A DNA stretch of 16,263 nt from an uncultured Verrucomicrobia subdivision 3 bacterium (lineage in GTDB: Bacteria > Verrucomicrobiota > Verrucomicrobiia > Limisphaerales > UBA11358): positions 1 through 16,263 of the forward strand of contig CAIOUK010000081.1 of NCBI GenBank assembly GCA_903861445.1, in the 5' to 3' direction. Positions within the stretch are counted from its first letter, which is position 1. Each line of letters starts with the position of its first letter. Positions 1 through 6,008 of this stretch are shown here, piece after piece. The position numbers were made by a program, and so were the translations under genes. The notes under the pieces are model-generated. The model did not search any database. It saw nothing but the letters and a program-made list of their open reading frames with translations, and had not been told where the DNA came from.

Positions 1-41
1 CCACGTGGCGGAATTGGCAGACGCGCTAGATTCAGGTTTTC
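1..41 (+). tRNA. 5' half of tRNA-Leu (anticodon CAG), truncated
   Basis: The first 41 bases match the 5' half of a bacterial tRNA-Leu. Five bases of the acceptor strand are present, the first two lying outside the window. They are followed by T8, the D-arm with GCGG and AATTGGCAGA, the 5' anticodon stem CTAGA and the loop TTCAGGT, giving anticodon CAG. The 3' anticodon stem should read TCTAG, but the sequence continues TTTCTAAAAC. I find no variable arm, T-loop (TTCRANY) or acceptor complement (CGTGGGC) in the next 400 bases. As seen here it is a tRNA fragment rather than a working gene. It could be the edge of an integrated element, since tyrosine integrases commonly use tRNA anticodon loops, or a decayed copy. 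Confidence 0.72.
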
Positions 42-555
42 TAAAACATCGATTCGCAGCCTTACTTTGCATTTCTTTCAGAAATCATAACACCCTTATT
101 TGACAGTGCGTTTGTGATTTTCAATCGGTTTCATCAATGTTTGCAATGGGTCTCGAAAAAGAGCCGTCTCTAGCACAAAAACTAGCACAGAACCGAAAAT
201 TTTCTTTTTGCGTATTCATTGGTGTTTTTGAATATTTTCTCTGACAAACGCACTTGCTCTGTTATCTAGTGCGTCTGCCGGATTATTTGACGCTCATTCA
301 CCCGACGATTTCCAAAGTCTCGCCAAATTGGCGAGAGTCACGATGACCGCGTTACGGCAAACAAATCAACCGCCGCACACTTTGCGATAGGGGTGCTGGC
401 ATCTTTGCATGGCACTTGAAGAGAGATTTAGAAAGTGTTAGCAGCGCGCGAATGTCCGAATTCAGGCTATGAATGCCCTTGCCAATTGGGTGGAATTTTT
501 CACCATGCGGCGCAGCAAATTTGCGGCCGGCGCCGCACCGTAATTTTTTTTACCC
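42..555. other. AT-rich intergenic stretch without a confident gene
   Basis: Bases 42 to about 260 are clearly more AT-rich than the rest of the window. Two short open stretches exist: 137-244 (35 codons, reading MFAMGLEKEPSLAQKLAQ at its start) and about 222-390 (no ATG near its start, containing HSPDDFQSLAKLARV). Neither has a recognisable family, a ribosome binding site or a credible length. They could be remnants of a longer gene next to the broken tRNA, but nothing proves it. Also present are a direct repeat CTAGCAC at 170-176 and 182-188 and the palindrome listed separately. I see no complete gene, RNA or transposon end. Confidence 0.5.
318..336. repeat. Perfect 19-bp palindrome
   Basis: The arms TCTCGCCAA and TTGGCGAGA are exact reverse complements around a single A. 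The centre makes a poor RNA hairpin loop, and no T-run follows on either strand, so a double-stranded DNA binding site for a dimeric protein is more likely than a terminator. It lies in gene-free DNA between the tRNA fragment and the coiled-coil gene. Confidence 0.6.
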
Positions 556-1209
556 ATGAAATCGTATTCGACCATTGTGCTCGCGGTTGTCAGCGTCGTT
601 CTGGCGGTCGTCCTGTTTCTGATCAAGCATTCAGACGACGCGCAGATGGCGACGGATGCCGGCGTCATTGTCGACTATTCCAACCGGCTGGACTCGGCCA
701 CAATTTTGCTCTCGGTGCGGGCGGGGACGATTGACGAACTATCTAATCGGCTGGCGCAATGTCAGTCCGCGACGGTGGCAATTTCCAACCAGTTGACGCA
801 GGCACAAGCCACGCTCGCGCAGGACGCAGAGCAACTTGCCAAGTTGAACCAGCAGCTCACGGCTTCGGCGGCGGAAAATCAGAACCTGAATCAACAGGTC
901 ATGAATCTCACCAATCAAATGGCCGGGCTTTCCCAACAACTCGCCCAAACGCAAGCGAGTCTCGCGCAGACGAATCAAGACTTGGTGCAGTTGCACAAGG
1001 ATTATGCGCTGCTGGACAATCGTTTTCGCCGCGACGTGGCGGAACGGGTGGTCGCGGAACGGAAGTTTAATTCGTATACCGAAGTTCAGGCGCAACTGAA
1101 GAAGTTGTGGACGAATTCGGTTCCCTATGCCACGCCGGAGAGCATTTACAAAGGCTTGAACGTGGAGATTATGTCGAACGGCGTCGCCCACGTCATCATG
1201 CCGGAGTAA
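556..1209 (+). CDS. Membrane-anchored coiled-coil protein
   Basis: This encodes 217 residues. Residues 4-24 are a single hydrophobic segment (STIVLAVVSVVLAVVLFLI) that would act as an uncleaved signal anchor, leaving the rest outside the cytoplasm. Residues about 55-165 are rich in Gln, Leu, Ala and Asn, with heptad-like leucines and recurring QAQATLAQ / QTQASLAQ units, indicating a long coiled coil. A compact tail follows, ending YKGLNVEIMSNGVAHVIMPE. I do not recognise a named family, and no catalytic motif is visible. The gene converges on the exbB-exbD-tonB-exbD operon, ending 20 bases from its last gene, so the two are transcribed separately. The ATG at 556 is used because it directly precedes the hydrophobic segment; there is no clear Shine-Dalgarno sequence. 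A structural or tethering role in the periplasm is a guess. Confidence 0.8.
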   Translation: MKSYSTIVLAVVSVVLAVVLFLIKHSDDAQMATDAGVIVDYSNRLDSATILLSVRAGTIDELSNRLAQCQSATVAISNQLTQAQATLAQDAEQLAKLNQQLTASAAENQNLNQQVMNLTNQMAGLSQQLAQTQASLAQTNQDLVQLHKDYALLDNRFRRDVAERVVAERKFNSYTEVQAQLKKLWTNSVPYATPESIYKGLNVEIMSNGVAHVIMPE

Positions 1210-1229
1210 TCGCTCCCGGCACAAAATCT

Positions 1230-1652
1230 CTATTCCGTGGCGAGACCCATTTTGGTAATCTCAAGCTCGCGCAGCGTGTCCATGACGCTGACCATGACTT
1301 GATATTCCACCTCGTCGGAACCTTTGAGCACCACGCCTAAATCGGACTGGTCATAGGCGTATTGCTGCGCCTTGAGATCCTTTAGTTTCTCTTTCAATTG
1401 CGGCACGGTGACCACTTCATCGTTGAGCGTGATCTGGCCGGCCGCGCTCACCACGATACGAGCGGGTGGCGGTGGTGGTTTGTCCGGCTTTTTTTGGTTG
1501 GCCGTCGGCAGGTTGACTTCCAGATTGTTGACCAGTTGCGGCGTGGTGATGATGAAAATCACCAGCAGCACGAACACCAAGTCCAGCAACGGCGTGATGT
1601 TCAGCTCGTTCATCGTGCTGTGCCCGCGTTTGGATGTTTTCTTGAGGCTCAT
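1230..1652 (-). CDS. exbD: ExbD/TolR-family energy-transduction protein (second copy)
   Basis: This encodes 140 residues, the normal ExbD length. It has a short cytoplasmic N-terminus, then NELNITPLLDLVFVLLVIFI, a family signature in which Asp24 sits at the start of the single membrane helix. The equivalent Asp of E. coli ExbD is needed for proton-driven function. A proline run (KPPPPPA, about residues 58-64) links to a periplasmic domain of about 75 residues. ExbD works with ExbB to pass proton-motive force to TonB. The start ATG overlaps the tonB stop by 4 bp (ATGA), which implies translational coupling. It is the last gene of the operon and differs clearly from the first exbD at 2302-2733, so it is not a recent duplicate. 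A heteromeric ExbD pair is plausible but unproven. Confidence 0.93.
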   Translation of the reverse strand: MSLKKTSKRGHSTMNELNITPLLDLVFVLLVIFIITTPQLVNNLEVNLPTANQKKPDKPPPPPARIVVSAAGQITLNDEVVTVPQLKEKLKDLKAQQYAYDQSDLGVVLKGSDEVEYQVMVSVMDTLRELEITKMGLATE

Positions 1653-2305
1653 TGCCGCATCACGGGTTCGGTTTCTTCCGCCACGTCAAAGCGGATGGTC
1701 ACGTTCGGGGGGAAATTCGTCGGCGGGCGGCGATCAATGCTGGTCACCACCTTGAAAACGTCCTTCACCGTTTTATCCCATTTTTCATTGCCGGAACCGT
1801 TCAACCATTGCGGATGACTGATGTTTCCCTGCTGATCCACGGCCACCGCGACTTCCGCGACAAATTTGTCATCGGCCATATCTTCGGGTCGATTCCATTG
1901 CTGGCGCAATTTGTATTCCATGTAGCCCTTGTAAAGCTTCACTGGATCGGTCTCACTGTTGACGGCTTTGGCGCCATCACTGAAATTAAGTCCTGGCACC
2001 ACGGCGGCGGGCGGGGCGACCAAAGCCGCTGGCGGTGGCGTGGCTGGTTTGGCAACTTCCACAACTTTCGGTTGCACCACCTTCGGCACCTCTTTGGGCG
2101 GTTCGGGTTTTTTTATCTCTTCTGGCGGCTTCGGCTTCGGCGGCACCTTTTCGACGGTGATGCTCTTCATTTTTTCGCCCAACATCCCGGTGCGCGCCGC
2201 AAAATAAAACGCCGCGCCCAGGAGAAGGGCATGAAAAATTGCCGAGATGACGAGATTCGCTTTCCCGGAATTTTTTGGCTTCTTGGGCTGGGATTGCGGA
2301 ATCAT
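1649..2305 (-). CDS. tonB: TonB-family protein
   Basis: This encodes 218 residues with the classic three-part TonB layout. A cytoplasmic lysine-rich N-terminus is followed by one membrane helix at about residues 17-38 (LVISAIFHALLLGAAFYFAA). A Pro/Lys/Glu/Val-rich periplasmic spacer runs from about 53 to 104 (PPKPKPPEEIKKPEPPKEV). A C-terminal domain follows at about 123-208 with a TolA/TonB-like YKGYMEYKLRQQWNRP segment. TonB spans the periplasm and transmits energy from ExbB/ExbD to outer-membrane partners. The start was set at 2305 because it forms an ATGA overlap with the upstream exbD stop. An in-frame start at 2359 would add 18 residues inside exbD and does not look TonB-like. Its own stop overlaps the next exbD by 4 bp. 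No TonB-dependent receptor lies in this window, so its client is unknown. Confidence 0.9.
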   Translation of the reverse strand: MIPQSQPKKPKNSGKANLVISAIFHALLLGAAFYFAARTGMLGEKMKSITVEKVPPKPKPPEEIKKPEPPKEVPKVVQPKVVEVAKPATPPPAALVAPPAAVVPGLNFSDGAKAVNSETDPVKLYKGYMEYKLRQQWNRPEDMADDKFVAEVAVAVDQQGNISHPQWLNGSGNEKWDKTVKDVFKVVTSIDRRPPTNFPPNVTIRFDVAEETEPVMRQ

Positions 2306-2733
2306 TTTTTCAACGCCTCCGTGGCCAAATCCACTTTCACGAGATTCGCCTGCTGGCACAGATCCAGCACGGTGCGGATTTGTTTGTATTTCGCCTTGCC
2401 GTCACCGCGGATGATGACATTCAAATCTTCACGGTTGTCCGACTTCTTCAGGATATCCTCCCGCATGGCAACCAGTGTCAAGGTCAAGTCCTCGAGTTTC
2501 ACTGGTTCGCGGTCAATGAACACATTGCCGTCTGATTGCACCGAGATGTATTTCGCCTGATGCGGCGGATCTTTTTCGTGCTTGGATGCCGTCGGCAGTT
2601 TCAAGTCCATGTCCTTCACCGGCGGAATGGTCGTGATGATGAAAATCACCAGCAACACAAACGCCAGATCCAGCAGCGGCGTGATGTTCAACTCCGTCAG
2701 CGACTCGTGCGCGCTTTGCGAACACTTTTTCAT
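2302..2733 (-). CDS. exbD: ExbD/TolR-family energy-transduction protein (first copy)
   Basis: This encodes 143 residues. The signature LTELNITPLLDLAFVLLVIF places Asp22 at the head of the only membrane helix, matching the functional Asp of the family. A 100-residue periplasmic domain follows (about 45-143), ending KVDLATEALKK. With ExbB it forms the proton-driven motor that energises TonB. It starts 16 bases after the exbB stop, and its stop overlaps the tonB start (ATGA), so it sits inside a tightly packed operon. The membrane segment is almost identical to that of the second exbD, but the periplasmic parts share little. The two copies may therefore have different partners while using the same motor. 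Confidence 0.94.
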   Translation of the reverse strand: MKKCSQSAHESLTELNITPLLDLAFVLLVIFIITTIPPVKDMDLKLPTASKHEKDPPHQAKYISVQSDGNVFIDREPVKLEDLTLTLVAMREDILKKSDNREDLNVIIRGDGKAKYKQIRTVLDLCQQANLVKVDLATEALKK

Positions 2734-2749
2734 GGAACGCTGGCTCGTT

Positions 2750-3568
2750 TCAGGACTGCTCGTGGCGTTTCAAGGCGCCGGCAATTTTGTCTTCGATATC
2801 GCGATTGTCCACATACGCGTGCTCAATCTGGTTGGCATAGCGCGTGGCGAAGCCGTCCAATTCTTGCGTGATGTGACGGATGGTCGTGACCATGAAGTTG
2901 TAGCCGAACATCGCCGGAATGGCGACGAGCAGGCCGGTGACCGTGGCGACGAGCGCAGCGGCCACACCCGGAGCCATCGCGGCCAAACTCGCGGATTGTT
3001 TTTCCGCGATGCCGGCGAAGGTGGACATAACGCCCCAAACCGTTCCGAGCAAACCGATGAACGGCCCGCCGGCCACGGCGGTGGACAAAACAATCATGCC
3101 TTTTTCCAAAGACATCGCCTGCGCCGCCGCCGCTTCTTCCAAAATCACCTTCACGGCTTCGTAGGAAGACACGCTGATCTTCGTCGTCATGCTGCGCGCC
3201 AGATGATCCGTGTTGCCCTCGCCGCTACTCTGCGCGACGACGGCACCTTTCATTTCCACCGGATTATTCTTCAGATGATAGAGAACTTCTTCCGCGCCAC
3301 GGTCGTAAAGCGCGTAGGCGGGCGAGCCGTCGAATTCTTCGCCGCGCTTCTTGATGTCCAGCGGGTCGCGCGTGGAGGTGTAGGCGGCCATGAATTTTTT
3401 GGTCGCATTCCGCGCGATGTGGAGTTGCCGAATCTTGGAGATGATGATGGTCCAACTGAACAGCGACAGGAGCACCAGAACAAGACAGGTTATTTTGCCC
3501 TCGTCGGTCGCGTTCTTGATGGCATAGACGGCGGCGTTGGCCAGCATGGGATGAAAGGACGTGATCAT
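2750..3568 (-). CDS. exbB: ExbB/TolQ/MotA-family proton channel protein
   Basis: This encodes 272 residues. Three membrane helices are visible: about 25-46, about 157-183 containing GGPFIGLLGTVWGVMSTF, and about 201-226 containing AALVATVTGLLVAIPAMFGY. The GLLGTVWG and TGLLVAIPA motifs are hallmarks of the ExbB/TolQ/MotA family. The large loop between helices 1 and 2 is cytoplasmic, as in TolQ. The protein would form the inner-membrane channel around ExbD and convert proton flow into movement of TonB. It is the first gene of the exbB-exbD-tonB-exbD operon and diverges from the AraC regulator gene at 3856 across a 287-bp region holding phased repeats. The start ATG has no Shine-Dalgarno sequence. 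TolQ identity is possible, but the adjacent TonB favours ExbB. Confidence 0.94.
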   Translation of the reverse strand: MITSFHPMLANAAVYAIKNATDEGKITCLVLVLLSLFSWTIIISKIRQLHIARNATKKFMAAYTSTRDPLDIKKRGEEFDGSPAYALYDRGAEEVLYHLKNNPVEMKGAVVAQSSGEGNTDHLARSMTTKISVSSYEAVKVILEEAAAAQAMSLEKGMIVLSTAVAGGPFIGLLGTVWGVMSTFAGIAEKQSASLAAMAPGVAAALVATVTGLLVAIPAMFGYNFMVTTIRHITQELDGFATRYANQIEHAYVDNRDIEDKIAGALKRHEQS

Positions 3569-3706
3569 GAATTTTTAATTCTTAGTTATTGGTTGGGGTT
3601 CTCGTTTTGATTCCAGTCGCTTAAATCTAATTTGTCAACCGGGCCGGCGCAGAGATGGAATCAATAATCATGGCCTCGCAGTGTATCGAAAAATTGGCAA
3701 GCCGAT

Positions 3707-3724
3707 GTTACAAACAAGTTAAAT
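3707..3724 (-). promoter_or_regulatory. Phased repeat pair facing exbB
   Basis: On the minus strand the boxes ATTTAAC and TTGTAAC start exactly 11 bp apart, 4 bases separating them. They lie about 140 bp upstream of the exbB start. The second box matches the TTGTAAC box found before the AraC gene at 3800 and the last gene at 16.2 kb. GTTACAAAC here (3707-3715) is also an exact inverted repeat of GTTTGTAAC at 3798-3806. A regulator site for exbB is inferred. Confidence 0.4.
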
Positions 3725-3799
3725 CTGCCCAATCAGGAGTTTTCTGCGTGGTAGATGAAGCCGCCCGCTTGGCCGGCCGGGCCGGGAATGTTTTCGCGT

Positions 3800-3828
3800 T
3801 TGTAACTTCTTTGACAAATCAAAGTAAC
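3800..3828 (+). promoter_or_regulatory. Triple 11-bp phased repeat before first araC gene
   Basis: Three 7-bp boxes, TTGTAAC (3800), TTGACAA (3811) and AAGTAAC (3822), start exactly 11 bp apart. The array ends 27 bases before the ATG at 3856. The same pattern of conserved positions appears before tpsB (5880). Such spacing puts all boxes on one face of the helix, as in Pho boxes bound by PhoB/OmpR-type regulators or in the paired grooves contacted by AraC-type proteins. TTGACA also resembles a -35 element, but I see no good -10 at 17 bases. Confidence 0.5.
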
Positions 3829-3855
3829 AGTCGCGCGATAACCTTCTGGATTGAG

Positions 3856-4683
3856 ATGACCGCCGCGTCCCCCCATCCGCTATTCATTCATCAGGTGAGC
3901 TTGTCGCCCTCCGCTGAATGGGTGCCGCACTGTCACGGCTGGATTCTGGTGCGCGTGGCGGAAGGCCTGGCCTACTGTCTGCCAAAGGGAACAGCACGTG
4001 AGCTGAATGTGGGCGACGGTTTTATGTCACCCGCCAGCGCCCAAGTGCTCGTCCGCGCCAGCCAGTTGGGGGCGGTGCGCTTGCAGTTTGTCCGCATTGA
4101 ACCCGAATTGTTTGCCGGCTTGTTGACCGTGGCCGAGTGGCTCAAGCTTGCTGCGATGGAACACCGCGCCGCCGAAATTTCTTTCTTCAAGGCGGACGAG
4201 ATGACGGGGCAGAAATTTGCCCGGCTGGCGGAACAAGCGGGAGCCGAAGGGCCGAGCGTCCGCTGTGCCTGGCTTCAATTATGGGCGAAGGGTATCGAAC
4301 GGTTGTTTGCCGGGGATAAGTCACCATCGGAGCCAGATAACAACAAGCTGCGTCTGCGCCTGCGGCAGTTAGTCGGACAGATGCCGGAAATCGAATTGTT
4401 CCGCTATTCATTATCCGATCTGGCCCGGCAGCTGGCCTGCAGCGAACGTCATTTCAGCCGCCTTTTTAGCGAAGAGTTTGGGGTTTCCTTTCGCAGCCAT
4501 CAAATCGAATTACGGCTGCAACATGCGTGCCAGTTGCTGGTGGATCCGGAGAAGAAAATCGCCGGTATTGCCGTGGACAGCGGTTACCAACACCTCGGGC
4601 TTTTCAATTCCACTTTCAAAAGACGTTTTGGTGTGACGCCCAGCGAGTGGCGCCGGCAAGTCCGGAAAAATCAAACTGGTTGA
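3856..4683 (+). CDS. AraC-family transcriptional regulator, cupin N-domain (copy 1)
   Basis: This encodes 275 residues from the chosen start. The N-terminal half (about 10-105) is a cupin-like sensor region with EWVPHCHGWILVRV, a likely ligand-binding or dimerisation domain. The C-terminal 100 residues are an AraC DNA-binding domain with two helix-turn-helix units: SLSDLARQLACSERHFSRLF, then IAGIAVDSGYQHLGLFNSTF, ending RRFGVTPSEWRRQ. An in-frame ATG at 3655 would add 67 residues. I reject it because similarity to the paralogue at 4732-5601 begins near the ATG at 3856 and the phased regulatory repeats lie between the two ATGs. The gene is divergent from exbB and convergent with the second araC gene, 48 bases away. 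Targets may include the Ton operon and the TPS genes; this is inferred from position only. Confidence 0.88.
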   Translation: MTAASPHPLFIHQVSLSPSAEWVPHCHGWILVRVAEGLAYCLPKGTARELNVGDGFMSPASAQVLVRASQLGAVRLQFVRIEPELFAGLLTVAEWLKLAAMEHRAAEISFFKADEMTGQKFARLAEQAGAEGPSVRCAWLQLWAKGIERLFAGDKSPSEPDNNKLRLRLRQLVGQMPEIELFRYSLSDLARQLACSERHFSRLFSEEFGVSFRSHQIELRLQHACQLLVDPEKKIAGIAVDSGYQHLGLFNSTFKRRFGVTPSEWRRQVRKNQTG

Positions 4684-4731
4684 CGAATGTTCGCCGCCGG
4701 CGGGATGGCGGGAGCAAGCCAAAACGCGGAA

Positions 4732-5601
4732 TCAATTTTTGTAGCCGCGCGACCGCTTCATATTCACGGTGAGCAATTTTTTCTGGCTGCCATTCTTCTG
4801 GCGCCATTTGCCGGGACTGGTGCCATAGCGGCGGGAAAACATCAGATTAAACAGGCTCAAAGATTTGTAGCCGCTTTCCAGAGCCACATCCACCACCTTG
4901 GAATTGCCGGTGGCCAGCAGCTCGCGGGCGCGCGCCAGCCGGAGTTCGGCACGCTTCTCGCGAAACGTCATACCGACGAGTTCCTGAAAAATCCGGCTCA
5001 AATGGCGCGTCGTGCAGTGTGTCCGCTGCGCCAGCTCATCGAAATTCATCTCCAGCAATTCGGAAGCGGGCGTTTGCTTTAACAACAGTTGCAGCCGATT
5101 TCTGGCGGCGGAACTTTCCCCGTCCGCCACGGTCTGCTCCAATTCGTTCCCGATCATTTCCGCAAAAATTTGCAGTAGCTTCAGCCGGAATTGAAATTCC
5201 TCCCGGTTTGGTTCGGCCAGCAGCGTCCCCATTTTCAAGGCCACCGGACTGTCCGGCGGAAAAATCCGGATAAATTGTTCCTTACGGGAGGTGGCCAGAT
5301 CAAGGGCGTTTTGTTCAAACAAGGTGATCAAGCCGGTGAGCCGCGCCGGAATGATGCTGAACGCCTGAAACGTCAACTCGCTTAATTGACTTGCGCGGAT
5401 GCGCCCTTTTACGCCGCCGGCGACCAACAGCACCGAACCGGTTTCCAATGCCTGATTGGTTTGGGTCAACAGATGATAACCGGTTCCCTTTCTGACTTGC
5501 AGCACCGTCCAGCCGGCCAACGGCGACAGCCACTCGCCGCCCGCTGGCACGGTGAACTCCCGGATGGTCAGGTGAGCTTCATGGAGGGCATCCAATTTCA
5601 T
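4732..5601 (-). CDS. AraC-family transcriptional regulator, cupin N-domain (copy 2)
   Basis: This encodes 289 residues. The layout is the same as copy 1 and it is alignable along its length: a cupin-like N-domain (about 15-105, GEWLSPLAGWTVLQVRKGTG) and a C-terminal double helix-turn-helix domain with NFDELAQRTHCTTRHLSRIF and VVDVALESGYKSLSLFNLMF, then SRRYGTSPGKWRQK. Copy 1 has His-Cys-His in the cupin where this copy has no such residues, so the ligands may differ. The gene diverges from the tpsB/tpsA operon across 407 bp, the usual arrangement for a regulator of its neighbour. A perfect TATAAT lies 14 bases before the ATG, and phased GTCAC/GTAAC boxes lie about 85-100 bases upstream. Start at the only sensible ATG. 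Confidence 0.92.
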   Translation of the reverse strand: MKLDALHEAHLTIREFTVPAGGEWLSPLAGWTVLQVRKGTGYHLLTQTNQALETGSVLLVAGGVKGRIRASQLSELTFQAFSIIPARLTGLITLFEQNALDLATSRKEQFIRIFPPDSPVALKMGTLLAEPNREEFQFRLKLLQIFAEMIGNELEQTVADGESSAARNRLQLLLKQTPASELLEMNFDELAQRTHCTTRHLSRIFQELVGMTFREKRAELRLARARELLATGNSKVVDVALESGYKSLSLFNLMFSRRYGTSPGKWRQKNGSQKKLLTVNMKRSRGYKN

Positions 5602-5615
5602 GGTGTAAGCAACTA

Positions 5616-5621
5616 ATTATA
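5616..5621 (-). promoter_or_regulatory. Perfect TATAAT before araC copy 2
   Basis: On the minus strand TATAAT is followed by 14 bases and then the ATG at 5601, so the transcript leader would be only about 7 bases long. No convincing -35 TTGACA is seen 16-18 bases upstream (the sequence there is near TATCAA), which is compatible with activator dependence or with a chance match. Confidence 0.45.
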
Positions 5622-5684
5622 ATCAGGCCGGGGCGGACTTGATATTCCAGCACGAGCCGTGGACGATATTGATAGCCGAAAGTT

Positions 5685-5702
5685 GTTACGGACAAGTGAC
5701 GG
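5685..5702 (-). promoter_or_regulatory. Phased repeat pair facing araC copy 2
   Basis: On the minus strand CCGTCAC and CCGTAAC start 11 bp apart with TTGT between them. They differ at one base in seven and lie about 85-100 bp upstream of the ATG at 5601. This fits the same box family seen before tpsB and the first araC gene, and would allow auto-regulation. Confidence 0.45.
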
Positions 5703-5879
5703 TTGGGAAAAATACTGGCAAAATATCCGGGCGCGGCGGCGGCGCATTTTCTCTGGATTTCATCTTGTTTCCGGTTTCTAAAAAATTCTTTTGCCCCGCC
5801 AAAATCACCTGTTAAACATCGTCCGCACCACGCCGTCATCAATCATAAATCATTCGGAAGAATGTCTGTTGTTTCCCAA

Positions 5880-5908
5880 TTGTCACCATTTCGACAGCAG
5901 TTCGTAAT
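5880..5908 (+). promoter_or_regulatory. Triple 11-bp phased repeat before tpsB
   Basis: The boxes TTGTCAC (5880), TCGACAG (5891) and TCGTAAT (5902) start exactly 11 bp apart. They line up box for box with the array at 3800-3828 (TTGTAAC, TTGACAA, AAGTAAC). Fourteen bases after the third box lies TTATAC (5923-5928), a reasonable -10 element. The last gene of the window has the same 14-base distance to its TATTAT. A role as activator site for the TPS operon is inferred. Confidence 0.5.
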
Positions 5909-6008
5909 ATAAGTTGCCCAATTTATACGCCGTGTTTTCAAGCATGACTTTCCCGGCGCCCAACGAGCAGATTGGCGGCCAGAGGTTTTGCCCTAAACCG
6001 TAATCGCA

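Larger units (their letters stand above)
5602..6008. other. Divergent regulatory region between araC copy 2 and tpsB
   Basis: These 407 bp hold no credible gene; the short open frames lack domains and overlap control signals. The region contains the TATAAT of the minus-strand araC gene, the phased pair at 5685-5702 facing that gene, and the phased triple at 5880-5908 facing tpsB with a -10-like TTATAC at 5923-5928. A homopurine/GC stretch near 5730-5745 is unremarkable. Confidence 0.6.

Noticed and set aside
137..390. Remnant of an integrase gene
   Set aside because: The short open stretches contain no recognisable catalytic motif of a tyrosine recombinase; position beside a tRNA fragment alone is not enough.
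42..400. Group I intron interrupting the tRNA-Leu
   Set aside because: A TCTAG that could pair with the CTAGA anticodon stem occurs at about 264-268, but no T-loop or acceptor complement follows it, and I could not identify intron core elements. Chance match is more likely.
2306..2359. Upstream start for tonB
   Set aside because: It would overlap exbD by 58 bases and add residues unlike a TonB N-terminus, whereas the ATGA overlap at 2305 fits the operon style.
2582..3610. A 342-codon open frame on the + strand, and another of 302 codons at 1652-2560
   Set aside because: They lie antisense to the clear exbB and exbD/tonB genes. Their translations are Arg/His/Gly-rich with no domain, as expected of shadows of high-GC coding sequence.
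3655..3855. Longer N-terminus for the first AraC regulator
   Set aside because: The extra 67 residues match nothing in the paralogue, and the stretch contains the phased regulatory repeats, so the ATG at 3856 is the better start.
4684..4731. Bidirectional terminator between the two araC genes
   Set aside because: A short CCGCCGGCGG palindrome is present, but there is no adjoining T-run on the relevant side and the stem is not convincing.
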